From positions 1 through 64,000 of the forward strand of contig JAKSZP010009566.1 in assembly GCA_022478985.1 (NCBI GenBank): 64,000 nucleotides of DNA, read 5' to 3'. This DNA comes from Massospora cicadina (taxonomy: Eukaryota; Entomophthoromycota; Entomophthoromycetes; Entomophthorales; Entomophthoraceae). The translations under genes were made by a program, and so were the position numbers. Positions 44,900 through 55,215 of this stretch are shown piece after piece (position 1 is the stretch's first letter; each line of letters starts with the position of its first letter). Below the pieces are notes generated by a model, which worked only from the letters and a program-made list of their open reading frames with translations, did no database searches and was not told where the DNA came from.

Positions 44900-47251
44900 A
44901 ATAAGAATTTTTCAGAAAAATTAGTCTGGAAGGGTAAATCTTCTTCCACCGTTGTGCAATTTTTGAGTGACACAGGTATAAAACCTTTACTAGCTAGAAA
45001 AAATCTCAGTGTGGTATATTTGTCCCAAGGTTGACCTGCCTCAAATACTTTTGGGTATCAACAATTAGCTTTCTTGCACAGATCGATTAGGGTTTGTTGC
45101 TGATCATTAAGTGTGTTTTTGGCAGTTGTTGATCTGTTGACAATGTTTATATTGGCAGCAACTTGCAGGTTGACATTTAATGCAACCTGATATTAAAAAA
45201 GTTGGCCCCATTACCAAAGCAGGTTGCTATCTTCATAAGGTTGATCCGCTGGGGTTTGATAAATGCATTGGGACTGCTATTTCAAAATCTAACCCAAAAG
45301 AAAGTTGTAATCTAGTTGGCGTTGGAATCTAACTAGGCAGAGAGATATTCGTAGTTCTAGATAACTCAGTTCAAATTTACTGGCAATGAATGTGATTCCT
45401 TTTTAGCACCGTTAGAAGAGTTGGGCACCAAATTACCAAATTAAAACCTTGATATTGATAAAAAAAGACTTGTTGAGCTCAAAGTTTATAAGTAGTATAG
45501 GCACTTTTTATTCTGCTCTTGTTATTAGAGTTGGAGTGATGGCTTCTTTTAGATATATAGCTCTTAAGATCTCAAGTCTCTTGTGTAAAGAGTGGAAGGA
45601 AAATTTTCTCTTGTTGGATAATTTGGGTTCCTTTTTTAGCACTAGTGGTGCCCAAAACAAAAAATAGGAGATGCCACGCATCTTTATTAGAAAAATGGTC
45701 CTAACGAAAGGATTATTAGAAATAAAAGAAATTCCTAATATGGCACCTCAGCTAACAGCCTAGGAAGCCATATCAGGAGGTTAGGAAACTTTGTGGAAAC
45801 TTTTGTCTGGCGCCCGCTTTAGCTGGTGGACTATGGCGGACAGCTTTAGGGTGGGAGCATCAGCGACATGGGGCATATTGAGGTATGGTTGTGGGTTTTC
45901 TTCGTTTATGAGGCCAGCGGTGCCCATCGCCTTAATGTATTGAGCAAGTTGATGCTCAGAAAAAGTGATGAGAGCTGGCACACAAGTGGTTATATTATGT
46001 TTCAGTATCTTTGTATATAAATTGTAAGAAGAGCAATTTTTTGTCCAGAAGTGCTTAAATTACCTGAAAGAAGAGCACCAGCACCTGTCTTGCAGTGAAC
46101 AATTAATCAAATTTTTACAATTGAATTAAAAGCTCAACTGGATGATTGCCTTCATGAAGATATCACTATACTCATATTATCTTAAATAACAACAAATTAA
46201 ACATACTTTAAACCTGTTAAGTAAACACAAAAAGCTTATAAACATTAACTTACTCACTTCTAGCTTAAATTGGATTAATTTCCACATATCACAATACTAC
46301 TTAGTCATTCATATAGTACTGTTTTAATAAAAAATATTACTTATCTCTGCAAAAACATCTTTGTTAGATAGATTAGTTGCAAAAGCCAGGTCAAGTGTTT
46401 ACTCATTAGGTTCATCCCATCAGGTACTTCTAAAAAGTCTGGACCCTGCCAGGTTAGTTGAATTTTTTATTTCCAAACTGGCCTACACTATTTATAGGAA
46501 TTTTTTTGTCTTCTCCAGGCCCTACTTTAGCTTGATGTTGTCTGAATGTCATTGTCTCAAAAAGCGTCATCAGTTGGTCAGTGGACACTTGGGTAAGGCG
46601 GGCTCCAGGTTTTTCCTCCAGTCCTATGATTGGTTTTTTTGTTCAAATTCCACACCATAAATATAGGGGCTCCATTAATTTGGCCACAGTGTTTCATCAG
46701 TGGAGCACCTATAAATTTTTATTGAAAAAACATCAATTCTTTTCTCTTTTAGAGGCTTCTTTTACTTCAATACCTTCCCTTTTGGGAGAACTTGAGAGTT
46801 ATTGGTGTTTCTTAAGGCTGATTGATTAAATAATTGTCTTGGATAATTAGATTCAAAGGTTTCACTGGTAGTGACATCTATAATCAACGTCATGTAAACA
46901 ACCATTCTTCCAAAATTGAGGAGGTTCTCAAAATTCAACCTTCTCTTTGGGGGAAGCTGAGGGTTGACAGGGGGTTTAGCCTCATATTTTTATATAAATG
47001 TTTTTAGTCTGGCCAGACTTGTTTCACCTGTGGCTACTCTTGAGAACCATTCTGAAAACCAAATTTTTTAAAAATGGAGGCTACTTCCATTGCCAGGCCT
47101 TCACTCTCAGGTGAAACCTGTTTTCATCAGGAATTTAGCCCTAGAGTTTAAAAAGCTAAATTAATTTAATAAACTTCCTAAGATCTGGAACTATTTTTTT
47201 TGATATAATGAGAACTCTCAAAAGAAAGGGGGTTGTTGCAAATTTTGCGTT
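44900..47251. other. Degenerate repeat-like region, not resolved
   Basis: A fragment on the plus strand (44980-45060) contains LSDTGIKPLLARKNLS, weakly like a retrotransposon aspartic protease. 45449-45667 and 46361-46660 are open frames without known motifs. On the minus strand 45981-45781 is open for 66 codons and includes FSEHQLAQYIKAMGTAG, faintly like the DHQLA segment of the ORF1-only unit. AAAAGAAAGGGGG at about 47220-47232 resembles a purine tract ahead of the LTR-like start at 47252. I read the region as a ruined gypsy element, with low confidence. Confidence 0.35.
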
Positions 47252-47690
47252 TGTGACAGGTTGGGGCCCCGCTGATGAGTCAGGATGATGATATGGCGAT
47301 CACCAGCCCTTGCTCAGCCACCATCATTGATACATCCCTTACTGAAAACACGCAACCAGCAGCCCCTGCTTAACGGTGCAGCCAAGTGACTTCACCTCAG
47401 GTGAGTCTAGCATCATCAGCAGGCCTTGCGCCCATCACCCATAATTGCCTCTCTTAGCCTGGGTGTCCTGGTGACTGTTCAGTCTCAACTCTCATGGGGC
47501 CAACCCTCACTCTGTCCCTCATCCTCAGCTCACAGTCAGGTGTTGCTCTCAATAAAGTTTATCCACACTTGAGGTGTTTGAGTCGTTGGACAGACCACTA
47601 TGCATCTAAATTGCCCAGGGGTGCCCTACCTCTCATGGCCCCCAATTTTGCCCACTACTCAGCATGGCTAGTTTGTAATTAACCAGGTAA
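47252..47690 (+). repeat. Possible LTR (or solo LTR)
   Basis: It starts TGTGACAGGTTGGGGCC, nearly identical to the start of the Gypsy-1 LTR (TGTGACAGATTGGGGCC), and AATAAA lies at about 47551. Beyond the first bases there is no clear match to Gypsy-1, and the right end is a guess. Confidence 0.4.
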
Positions 47691-48071
47691 ATAAATACAA
47701 ATGGGTAGACGGAAGGTATTTATTAGAAAAGGAGGCTGATTTTTAGAAGGGCAGAAAAAGGGTTTCAAAATATTACTGGGATTTGAGTATAGTATCATGG
47801 CGATAGTTTGAGGATATTCCTATGTGTTCAAGTATAATTAAATAGATAGTATCATTGACAACATAAGTTTGGAAGTATTCCAATTTGTGCTAGGATAGAT
47901 CACTTCAAGCCTGGAATTGAAAGTGTTGGAATCCTATTTAAATTGTACAGTAATTTAGAATATTATAGCCTTCAAATCCTGGCCTGTAGATCAATGCATT
48001 TAGTTTTATCCTCAGAGAATATACCTTAAATTGATTGAATATTTCATTCAGAATTTCCATTTTATAATTCA
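47691..48071. other. Unassigned AT-rich sequence
   Basis: No open frame or repeat of note. The last bases (ATTTTATAATTCAG at 48058-48071) may be the duplicated target of the ORF1-only unit copy 1. Confidence 0.3.
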
Positions 48072-48149
48072 GAAAAAAACTTTCTTTCCGCTCAGAGTCA
48101 CTTTCAAGCGATTTTATTTATAAATGTAAGTAAACAACTATTGATTGAA

Positions 48150-48391
48150 TGCCAGCCACTCCTGTTCAATCCCTAATGACATCAGATACACTGCCCGCTG
48201 CTTCAGAGTGGGGCAACGGCGAAACCCCCCAGTGTTTTCCATCTGGTGGAAAAAAAGGTGCTCATTGGTTCGTCCAGTCCCACTAAGTCCTTGGGTTGGT
48301 TTAATCCGCCAAAGGATCTCGCCATCCACCTAGCATGTACCTAGGCTGTGCCTCACAGTCACTCATTCTCCCCTGCTCCCAGATCCATTTT
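48150..48391 (+). pseudogene. ORF1-only unit copy 1, ORF1 piece 1
   Basis: One frame reads KPPSVFHLVEKKVLIG and PPKDLAIHLAC, matching SVYHPAGKRM and PPREVALH of copy 2. Near 48330-48380 the matching frame changes, and the end reads toward the E3 insertion site (CSQIHF). The join at ATTTT continues as FGLQVEYGRLFPYEEQ at 55216. Confidence 0.7.
48387..48391. repeat. E3 target-site duplication, left (ATTTT)
   Basis: ATTTT immediately before the 5' LTR equals 55216-55220 immediately after the 3' LTR; 5 bp is the standard size for gypsy integrases. Confidence 0.9.
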
Positions 48392-48625
48392 TGTCATGGT
48401 TGGATGACATGATAGTGGGCACTGATGCTAGGGACAAGGCTGGGCGACAGGAGGCCCAGAAGATGAAGCTTCAGGCTCTTCCTGACTTGAAGCACACCTT
48501 AGATCAACGCTGGGTGCAAGCCAAGCAAGCCCAAGTTGATACTAATGGTGTGCAAAACGCCCAGCCTCTTATTTCAGCTCAGCCTTAAAACGAATGATTT
48601 ACGTTTTAAATAAGGACAGTTCAAT

Positions 48626-48656
48626 TAGCTTGGTTGGAGAGCAAGGGTTCGAGTCC
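48626..48656 (+). promoter_or_regulatory. tRNA-like A box and B box in the E3 LTR
   Basis: TAGCTTGGTTGG (48626-48637) fits the A-box consensus at 11 of 12 positions, and GGTTCGAGTCC (48646-48656) is a perfect B box. Only 8 bases separate them, too few for an anticodon arm, so this is not a tRNA gene. The same pair is at 54556-54586 in the 3' LTR. Confidence 0.55.
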
Positions 48657-48820
48657 CACTCCAGCTATGAGATTTTGACTTCTGGTAAAATAAGGCTTCA
48701 ATGAATTACTCGAGTGAAGGCACTTTCAGTGTATTTTACCAAAACGGATGGAAGCATCTGTTTATTGGAACTTCAAGGCTTGGGCACATTTCCACAGAAC
48801 CAAAAATTTCCCTGATTCAT

Positions 48821-48862
48821 TTTAAATAGGTTTTTGTGATCAACACTCCTTGTTGATTGACT
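48821..48862 (+). promoter_or_regulatory. E3 core promoter and transcript 5' end able to pair with the PBS
   Basis: A TATA-like TTTAAATA lies 31 bases before GTTGATTGACT (48852-48862). That 11-mer can pair with AGTCGATCAAC at 49287-49297 (11 pairs, one G-U). In the Tf1/sushi group the first ~11 bases of the mRNA fold back as primer, so 48852 is the predicted transcript start. Confidence 0.65.
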
Positions 48863-49161
48863 TTCTTAATAAAAAACACCCCATTATTTTACATTTTTAC
48901 AATGGTTCCTTGGGCAACCCTGGTGGTGGACCTCTTTGGGGAGGTCTCCAACCATGTGGGCCACTACCTTATCTCGCAATTTACCAAAATCCCTGGGGCA
49001 TCTGTGGGCCGCCCCAGGTCCCTCCAGATCGAGGCACCCAAAGCCCCTGACATCAAGCCACACTTAATTATGAACGCCCCTCTGGGGTCCACTCAAGCGG
49101 TGTTGTTTCTTACTTACCTGATATTTTATGCTGCTATTTATACACTTGCCTGGGGTACCTT

Positions 49162-50377
49162 TTGCATGGGCACTGCTCGAGGGCTTATCTTCCCATTCTT
49201 CTAACGGCTAGTTCCCTAGCAATGTGGGTTTGCATCCCACATCACCTTGCCTGGAATGAGAGTGTTACAGATACTCTCTTAACATTAGTCGATCAACCAT
49301 TTTATTATACATGCATAAGAATTATTTGTGTGGGACTTTCTTTATTAGTAAATTGGGTGCGCTGGCCAATTGTCACTGCCACAATGGTGCTCACCACAGT
49401 TTTCTCATTTGGTTTTGTACTGGTGCATTTCGGCGTTATTCTTGCAACTGCCAATTGGGAAGTACCCACCCTTCCTGCTCATACAAGGTGGTCTTGGACT
49501 TTTCGCGATCCTAAGATTGTGATTCCCCACCTTTCTCCTGAGTTTTACGCAGAAATTCATCAGGCCTTAGCTTCCCTGGAACTAAAACCCTTGTTAGATA
49601 AAAACAATTCATCTGGTTCCCATCCACTTTTGCGAGGAGTGGATCTATTGTCTCAGTTGTCTCCTGAGGCTGGGGACTGGGTATTTGCGGTACTCCGCAC
49701 CCAACCTCTCTTGTGGAATGCAATAGGGGATTTGGAACAGGTCTTGGAGCAGAATCGACCTGATGAAGCCTCCTTCCATTCCTTCTTTGAGTTTTTCTCT
49801 GCATCAAGCGGGTCATCCAATGAAGGTCTACTTAAGTGAATTCTTCGAAAAAGCTCAGGCTTTGCCCTTAACCAACAAGGTTAAAACGTCATTTCTCCAT
49901 TTGACCTTGGATATATCAATACAAAACCCCCCAATTTGGCAGTCGCCTCCTTCCAAATTCAATCATCTTGTTGAAATCCTTTGGGGTAGTTTCTCCGCCC
50001 CCAACCCGGAAGGGGCCAGGTAATTTGGCCATCATTGGATTGAATCATATAAATATGGTTGCCAAAAGTTGTGCGCACCTTTGGAAATGAAGGAATCTTA
50101 CCCTTCAAATCCTTCAATGTCTTCCAAATTTGGAACTGCACAGGGGTCTATCCCTGAGAATGATGTAACAGTTTTAGTTGATTCCGCCATGATGATGTCA
50201 CCCATGCTCATCCCTATAAATACCGCCTCCTCAACTAGTGAGTTTTCCTTGAATCGTGAGATGCTTCCCGCTGATTTCCTCCCTATCTTGGCGGAAATTG
50301 GGAACATCATAGGGTCCAAACCCGCACTTAACAAAAAAAAATTCTGTCATCATTTTTTCTCCCTGACACATTTCTGA
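49162..50377 (+). pseudogene. E3 Gag-like protein with hydrophobic N-terminal part
   Basis: The frame from 49162 starts inside the LTR, crosses the PBS (coding VDQP) and stays open to 49839. It has two long hydrophobic stretches (about residues 50-68, YYTCIRIICVGLSLLV, and 72-98, IVTATMVLTTVFSFGFVLV), then a soluble part (SPEFYAEIHQALASLE, GDWVFAVLRTQPLLWNAIG). After a frameshift the sequence continues at 49763-50023 and 50069-50377. E4 has the same arrangement and the same VDQP/IDQP over its PBS. No CCHC knuckle was found. Gag by position; the membrane reading is inferred from hydrophobicity alone. Confidence 0.6.
49287..49297 (+). promoter_or_regulatory. E3 self-priming primer-binding site
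   Basis: AGTCGATCAAC begins two bases after the LTR. There is no TGG as tRNA-primed elements need. It is complementary to the predicted 5' end of the element's own RNA (48852-48862). Confidence 0.65.
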
Positions 50378-50727
50378 GGAGCACGCTGAGGCATCAGCTC
50401 CGGGCTTGGGGGTGATGGCCTTGAATAACAATGCACACCAAACCCTCGAAACAAATGGAGGTTTATTTGAACAAAAAATGCGTTTTATAATGCAAGCAAT
50501 TTATCTCAAAATGAACCATTTATTTGCTCTTATGGTATAGAGGAGGACTCAATTTCAGTTTATCAGATTACTCTGAGAACCCTCGCTTGACCCCAACCAT
50601 GATAGGGGTTCCCAGGAAGTGGAGAAGGAACTGCGCCATAAATAAAAAGATGTCTATGCACCTGCAGAAGGTGGGGTGGGATATGTGGCCTCAGTAGTAA
50701 GAGTGGCCCACTATCCTTCCCCCTTCT

Positions 50728-51114
50728 ATGATTACAAAACATACCCTGATGGCTTGTTCAAGTCAGAGGAAGAAATTTTCTGGTGAGTTGATGGCATTTT
50801 CTGCGTTGAATAAATCCCATTCTGGATATTTCTTGTTGACTGCTACCCTTACATCCTCTTATGGAAAATTCAGCACAACAATTTTGGAGGATACTGGTAC
50901 TTCAAATAACTTTATTAATCAAAATCTTGCTGACTACCTTGAGTTAAGTTACTCACCAGGTGGTATGGTTAGGGGTGGGGCATCTCAAGGTATTCCAACA
51001 CTGAATATCATGGAGCCAATCAATTTCCAAATAGTTTCTTATCTATTGTCTGACCAGTTTCAAGCTATTAAAAACCTCTTGTTTCCCATCATTTTGGGGG
51101 TTGAGTGGAGGTGA
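50728..51114 (+). pseudogene. E3 aspartic protease
   Basis: FSTTILEDTGTSNNFINQNLA contains the catalytic D-T-G at 50890-50898, and the end LFPIILGVEW is the conserved ILG-x-x-W element before RT. The frame is open for 128 codons to a stop at 51112-51114. A matching protease with DTGA is in E4. It processes the Gag-Pol precursor in this family. Confidence 0.8.
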
Positions 51115-51389
51115 TAGTTTGATGTCAGAACAAATTTAAAGTGAAACATTCTAATCTTTCTTTTAACTAACGGTCACCAGTTAATTGTTCCTTTGTCAGA
51201 GAATAATGCCCCAGGTAAATTACCCCATTGGCCCAATATTCCCAGTTCATATCTTGCCCCTTTGCTGAAGCCCCTGTGGAACTTTCCTTACCTTCTTGTT
51301 TAAAAGAAGAGGGCTTTCTTCCTTTGATGCAGCTTCAGCTAGTACGCTACCAGAACATTCTGAGTTTGATTGTGAATTTAAACTTACTG

Positions 51390-52790
51390 TATATCTGGAG
51401 TGTATTTCTTCTCCCATATACCCGTTGACTGTCCGGGAGGAGGAGGTTCTAGATGTATGGGTGAAGGAGCAGTTGGCTAAGGGTGCTATTTTTCGGCGTA
51501 CCTCCCCAGTTTGATCCCCACTGCTTTTTGTGAGAAGGCAGATGGAACCTTACATCCGTGTGTCAATTATGGGAACTAAAACAATATGACGGTACCCAAC
51601 CTCCATCCCATCCCTTTAGATTCCCAGATTGCGCGTTATGTGGAGAAGGCAAAGAGCTTCTCCAAGCTGGATTGCCTCAATGCGTTCAATAAAATCTGGA
51701 TAAAGAAGGGCCAGGAATGGTTAACCATATTCCGTACCAGAAAAGGAATTTTCCAGTTCTGGGTTATGCCTTTTGGGCTTAAGAATGCCCCTGCCGACTT
51801 TCAACGCTGCATTGATGCTGCGTTGGGAGACTTGTTGGGGGTATGTGCGGTTTCCTACATGGATGACATTCTGGTGTTTTCCCCTGATCCTGAGTCACAT
51901 ACAGTTCACCTTTGACAAGTAGTGGAGAGATTGAGGGCTGCTTGCCTTACCCTCAAGCTTAGTGAATTTGAATTCTTCAAGTCCCAGGTTACTTTTCTGG
52001 GCAACGTCTTTTTTGACCAGGGCCATATGATAACTCCAGACAAGGAAAAGGCTATTCGTGAGTGGCCTACCTCCACCTCTGTCAAGGAATTGAGGAGTTT
52101 TTTGGGGACGTGTACATTCCTCAAGAAGTTCACATTCAGTCTCTACGAGGTGGCAGCCCCCTTATATAAGGCTAGTGGGGCTAAGGTGCTTCAGTGGTCC
52201 CCATTTTGGAGGATGCTTTCCAAGCAGTGAAGTGACCCTGTTGTCCACATCTGTTCTTCGCCATGTCAACCCTTCAAAGGAGTTCATTGTGTCTACTGAT
52301 GCAGCCAACTTCAACATAGCGGCTGCCCTGTTACAAGTGGGGGAAGATGGGTCTGAGCATCCAGTGAGATATTTTTCTAGGAAAATGTCTCGACATGAGT
52401 TAAACTACGCCGTTTATGACAAGGAGTTATTAGCAGTGGTGGAGGCGTTGATTTATTAGCGTCACCACTTACATGGCTCTTCCCAACTATTCTGGGTATG
52501 CACTGACCACCGGGCCCTGTTGTATTACTGTGCTCCACATGCTTTAACACCACGTCAGACGCGTTGGCATGAGACCCTTGCCCTATTTACATTTTCCTAT
52601 AAGTTCACCAAGGGCAAGGAGAATGGTTTGGCGAATGCTTTGAGCTGCAACCCTTCTTTGGCTCCTGATCCAAAGGAGGTAGAGATTCAAAACACTCAGT
52701 TGATGATTCCCCCAAGTATGATTCTGCCTCAACTTCCTGAGTCCACGGTTCATACGCCAGCGCTCATGCCTTTGGAAAATGCAGCATAAT
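51390..52790 (+). pseudogene. E3 RT and RNase H
   Basis: RT: WVKEQLAKGAIFRRTSPV at about 51460, then a frameshifted C-V-x-Y box. From 51586 it reads FSKLDCLNAFNKI (motif A), VMPFGLKNAPADF, and Y-M-D-D at 51856-51867. The thumb (FFKSQVTFLGNVFFDQGH) ends with LRSFLGTCTFLKKF at 52130. RNase H: FIVSTDAANFNIAAALLQVG at 52270, HPVRYFSRKMSRHELNY, YDKELLAVVEAL, and a linker at 52520-52789. Breaks: stops at 51514 and 51915 and a frameshift near 52200. The catalytic residues of RT are intact. Confidence 0.88.
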
Positions 52791-52795
52791 ATAGC

Positions 52796-53645
52796 ATGTT
52801 TAGGAAGGTAGTTCTTTCTCAGCCATTATCAGCCAAATATGTTGTTGTTCTCACTAAGAGTACTCTGAATCAGGAGGACTTATCCAGGGGTTATCACATG
52901 AAGGATGAGATGGTGTGGTTTCAGGGACGCCTATGGGTTCCTGCTGGACCACTGCGCCTGGAGATCATCCAGGGCCATCATGATGGAATCACCGTTGGTC
53001 ATCTGGGAAAAGCAAAAACCATGGAGTTGATACGACGCACTTACAAATGGAAGGGCTTGCCTGTTCAGGTAGGGCGGTACTGCAAAGAGTGTCTGATCTG
53101 CAATCAGATGAAACCCAATTGACAACCCTTAGCAGGGTTGCTGGTACTAGTCCAAAAGGCTGAAGGGCCTTGGACTTCCTTATCAGTAGATTTCATTGTG
53201 GAGTTACCCGTTATAGATGGGTATGATGCAATCATGGTGGTGGTGGACCGCTTTACAAAGTTCGCTCACTTTATTCCTTGCAGAACAACTATAACTGCCG
53301 CTGATATGGCTAGGCTTTTCATCGCCCGTGTATTTGCACTTCATGGGGTTCCTCAAGAAATCATTAGTGAATGGGGACCCCAGTTCACCTCCATCTTTTG
53401 GGAAGAGTTGTGTAAGACTCTTCAGATCCGCCCCTGCCATTCAACGGCATATCACCCCCAATCGATGGGCAGACTGAGCGAGTGAATCAGTGCTTGGAAC
53501 AATTTCTGCGTTGTTACACCACCGCAGACCATTCAGATTGGGTTCCTCAACTTCCCATGGCCCAGTTTAGTTATAACAACACTTTGCATTCCTCAATCGG
53601 TTGTTCACCTTTTTTGCTAACCATGGCTTTAACCTGCGTTTAACA
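52796..53645 (+). pseudogene. E3 integrase
   Basis: Zinc-binding region: HDGITVGHLGKAKTMEL and CKECLICNQMK at 52975-53120. Core: LSVDFIVELPVIDGYDAIMVVVDRF at 53180-53260. The second Asp region at 53367 reads ISEWGPQF (Asp replaced by Glu, Arg by Trp). The Glu region DGQTERVNQ at 53464-53490 is in another frame after a one-base shift. The frame then runs LEQFLRCYTT and SYNNTLHSSIGCSPF to about 53640. Inactive as it stands. Confidence 0.86.
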
Positions 53646-54337
53646 TGGAGCCCAGCTGTGGCTCAAAAGTGGAAGCGTTGCTGGACTTTGCTAAGACTCT
53701 CAAGAAGGTCCATCAAGGGGCGTCTACAAGTTTGGAGGCGGCTATGCTGGTTTATAAGGAGAATGCCAATAGAAAGCGCCAAGTGGGTCCAGCATACAAG
53801 GAAGGGGATCTCGTGATGCTTGATGCTCGCAACATCCCTATCAAGCAGCCATGCAAAAAACTGGGTACAAAGAGGATTGGTCCTTACCGGGTAGTTAGAA
53901 AGGTGGGACATGCCTCATACCAGTTGGATCTTCCCACAGCGTTTCAGATCTTCTCCATCTTTCATGAAAGCAAGTTGACCCTGTTTGAGGGCCCCCTTCC
54001 TGTGACACCTGAGTCTTATCTTGTGGATGGGGCACCAGAATGGGAAGTGGAGAAAATAGTAGCCTCCCGCCGGGTTAAGCGACGCCTTGAGTACTTGGTA
54101 TCATGGAAAGGGTTTGACGCAGCAGAGAACAGCTGGGTTCCAGAACGGGATTGTGTACATGCCCAAGACCTGATTGAATTATTTTATAATCGTTTCCCTG
54201 AGGCGGCAGGATCTCAGCAAAAGCCAGCCGTTGCTGCTATGAAGTTGCCGCCAGCACATAAGAACTTCTCTTTAGCGAACGCCCCTGGAGGGGGTGGAGC
54301 CCAAGAAGGAGGAGAGGGTAATGTCATGGTTGGATGA
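53645..54337 (+). CDS. E3 integrase C-terminal region with chromodomain (open fragment of pol)
   Basis: An open frame of 230 codons. A helical part comes first (ALLDFAKTLKKVHQ), then VMLDARNIPIKQ, an SH3-like KKLGTKRIGPYRVVRKVG at about 53850-53910, then HESKLTLFEGPLP. The chromodomain lies at about 54038-54150: EWEVEKIVASRR, LEYLVSWKGF, NSWVPERD. The last part reads MKLPPAHKNFSLANAPGGG. It runs over the purine tract and stops inside the LTR at 54335-54337. In the full element this would be the end of Gag-Pol. The chromodomain would tether integration to marked chromatin. Confidence 0.85.
   Translation: MEPSCGSKVEALLDFAKTLKKVHQGASTSLEAAMLVYKENANRKRQVGPAYKEGDLVMLDARNIPIKQPCKKLGTKRIGPYRVVRKVGHASYQLDLPTAFQIFSIFHESKLTLFEGPLPVTPESYLVDGAPEWEVEKIVASRRVKRRLEYLVSWKGFDAAENSWVPERDCVHAQDLIELFYNRFPEAAGSQQKPAVAAMKLPPAHKNFSLANAPGGGGAQEGGEGNVMVG
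54303..54318 (+). promoter_or_regulatory. E3 polypurine tract
   Basis: AAGAAGGAGGAGAGGG lies three bases before the 3' LTR (TAA between). The E4 tract has the same form, purines then GGGTAA, then TG of the LTR. Confidence 0.8.
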
Positions 54338-55215
54338 CATGATAGTGAGCAATGATGCTAGGGAAAAAATGGGCGACAGGAGGCCCAGAAGATGAAGCTT
54401 CAGGCTCTTCCTGACTTGAAGCACACCTTAGATCAACGCTGGGTGCAAGCCAAGCAAGCCCAGGTTGATACTAATGTTGTGCAAAACGCCCATCTTTATT
54501 ATTTCAGCTCAGCCTTAAAACGAATGATTTACGTTTTGAATAAGGACAGTTCAATTAGCTTGGTTGGAGAGCAAGGGTTCGAGTCCCACTCCAGCTATGG
54601 GATTTTGACTTCTGGTAAAATAAGGCTTCAATGAATTACTCGAGTGAAGGCACTTTCAGTGTATTTTACCAAAACGGATGGAAGCGTCTGTTTATTGGAA
54701 CGTCAAGGCTTGGGCGCATTTCCACAGAACCCAAATTTCCCCAATTCATTTTTAAATAGGTTTTTGTGATCAACACTCCATGTTGATTGACTTTCTTAAT
54801 AAAAAACACCCCATTATTTTACATTTTTACAATGGTTCCTTGGGCAACCCTGGTGGTGGACCTCTTTGGGGAGGTCTCCAACCATGTGGGCCACTACCTT
54901 ATCTCGCAATTTACCAAAATCCCTGGGGCATCTGTGGGCCGCCCCAGGTCCCCTCCAGATCGAGGCACCCAAAGCCCCTGACATCAAGCCACACTTAATT
55001 ATGAACGCCCCTCTGGGGTCCACTCAAGCGGTGTTGTTTCTTACTTACCTGATATTTTATGCTGCTATTTATACACTTGCCTGGGGTACCTTTTGCATGG
55101 GCACTGCTCGAGGGCTTATCTTCCCATTTTTCTAACGGCTAGTTCCCTAGCAATGTGGGTTTGCATCCCACATCACTTTGTTGGGAATGAGAGAGTTACA
55201 GATACTCTCTTGACA
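54322..55215 (+). repeat. E3 3' LTR
   Basis: Partner of 48392-49284, starting TGTCATGGTTGG and ending CTCTTGACA. TATA-like, transcript-start (54782-54792, unchanged 11-mer) and AATAAA elements are all present. The A/B box pair is at 54556-54586. Confidence 0.94.

Larger units (their letters stand above)
36808..44900 (+). mobile_element. LINE-C: old, divergent L1-type element
   Basis: Order: tandem monomers, ORF1 (37287-39760), a poorly legible stretch (39770-41130), endonuclease (about 41155-41936), RT (42450-43340) and an ORF2 C-terminus to about 44819. It is more decayed than LINE-A and LINE-B and its ORF1 belongs to a different type. Neither target-site duplications nor an exact 3' end were found; 44900 is approximate. 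The extra length (about 8 kb) suggests at least one further insertion. Confidence 0.7.
48392..49284 (+). repeat. E3 5' LTR
   Basis: It starts TGTCATGGTTGGATGACATG and ends CTCTTAACA. U3 has TTTAAATA at 48821-48828. The predicted transcript start is at about 48852 and AATAAA is at 48868-48873. The remaining ~410 bases (U5) contain an open frame (48902-49204, MVPWATLVVDLF) with one strong hydrophobic segment (VLFLTYLIFYAAIYTLAW). A tRNA-like A/B box pair lies in U3. Confidence 0.93.
48392..55215 (+). mobile_element. E3: complete chromovirus with long LTRs
   Basis: Two LTRs of 893 and 894 bp (48392-49284, 54322-55215), a perfect 5-bp target duplication, a self-priming type PBS, a purine tract, and gag, protease, RT, RNase H, integrase and a chromodomain in order. 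LTRs differ at only a few percent of positions by eye, so the insertion is fairly recent, but pol has stops and frameshifts. It lies within copy 1 of the ORF1-only unit. E4 is a clear relative. Confidence 0.95.

Noticed and set aside
47020..47125. Inverted repeat GTTTCACCTG ... CAGGTGAAAC as transposon ends
   Set aside because: Only 10 bp match, 78 bases apart, with no target duplication around it.
47270..47300. CTGATGAG core resembling a hammerhead ribozyme
   Set aside because: There is no GAAA at the needed distance and no matching stems I, II and III; a short chance match.
48392..48415. PBS complement at the very start of the E3 LTR (ATGGTTGGATGACAT)
   Set aside because: It would need gaps, lies in U3 and not at the transcript start, and has no counterpart in E4. 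The pairing at 48852 is better.
48619..48670. tRNA gene in the E3 LTR
   Set aside because: A and B boxes are 8 bases apart, there is no anticodon arm, and the presumed acceptor strands do not pair.
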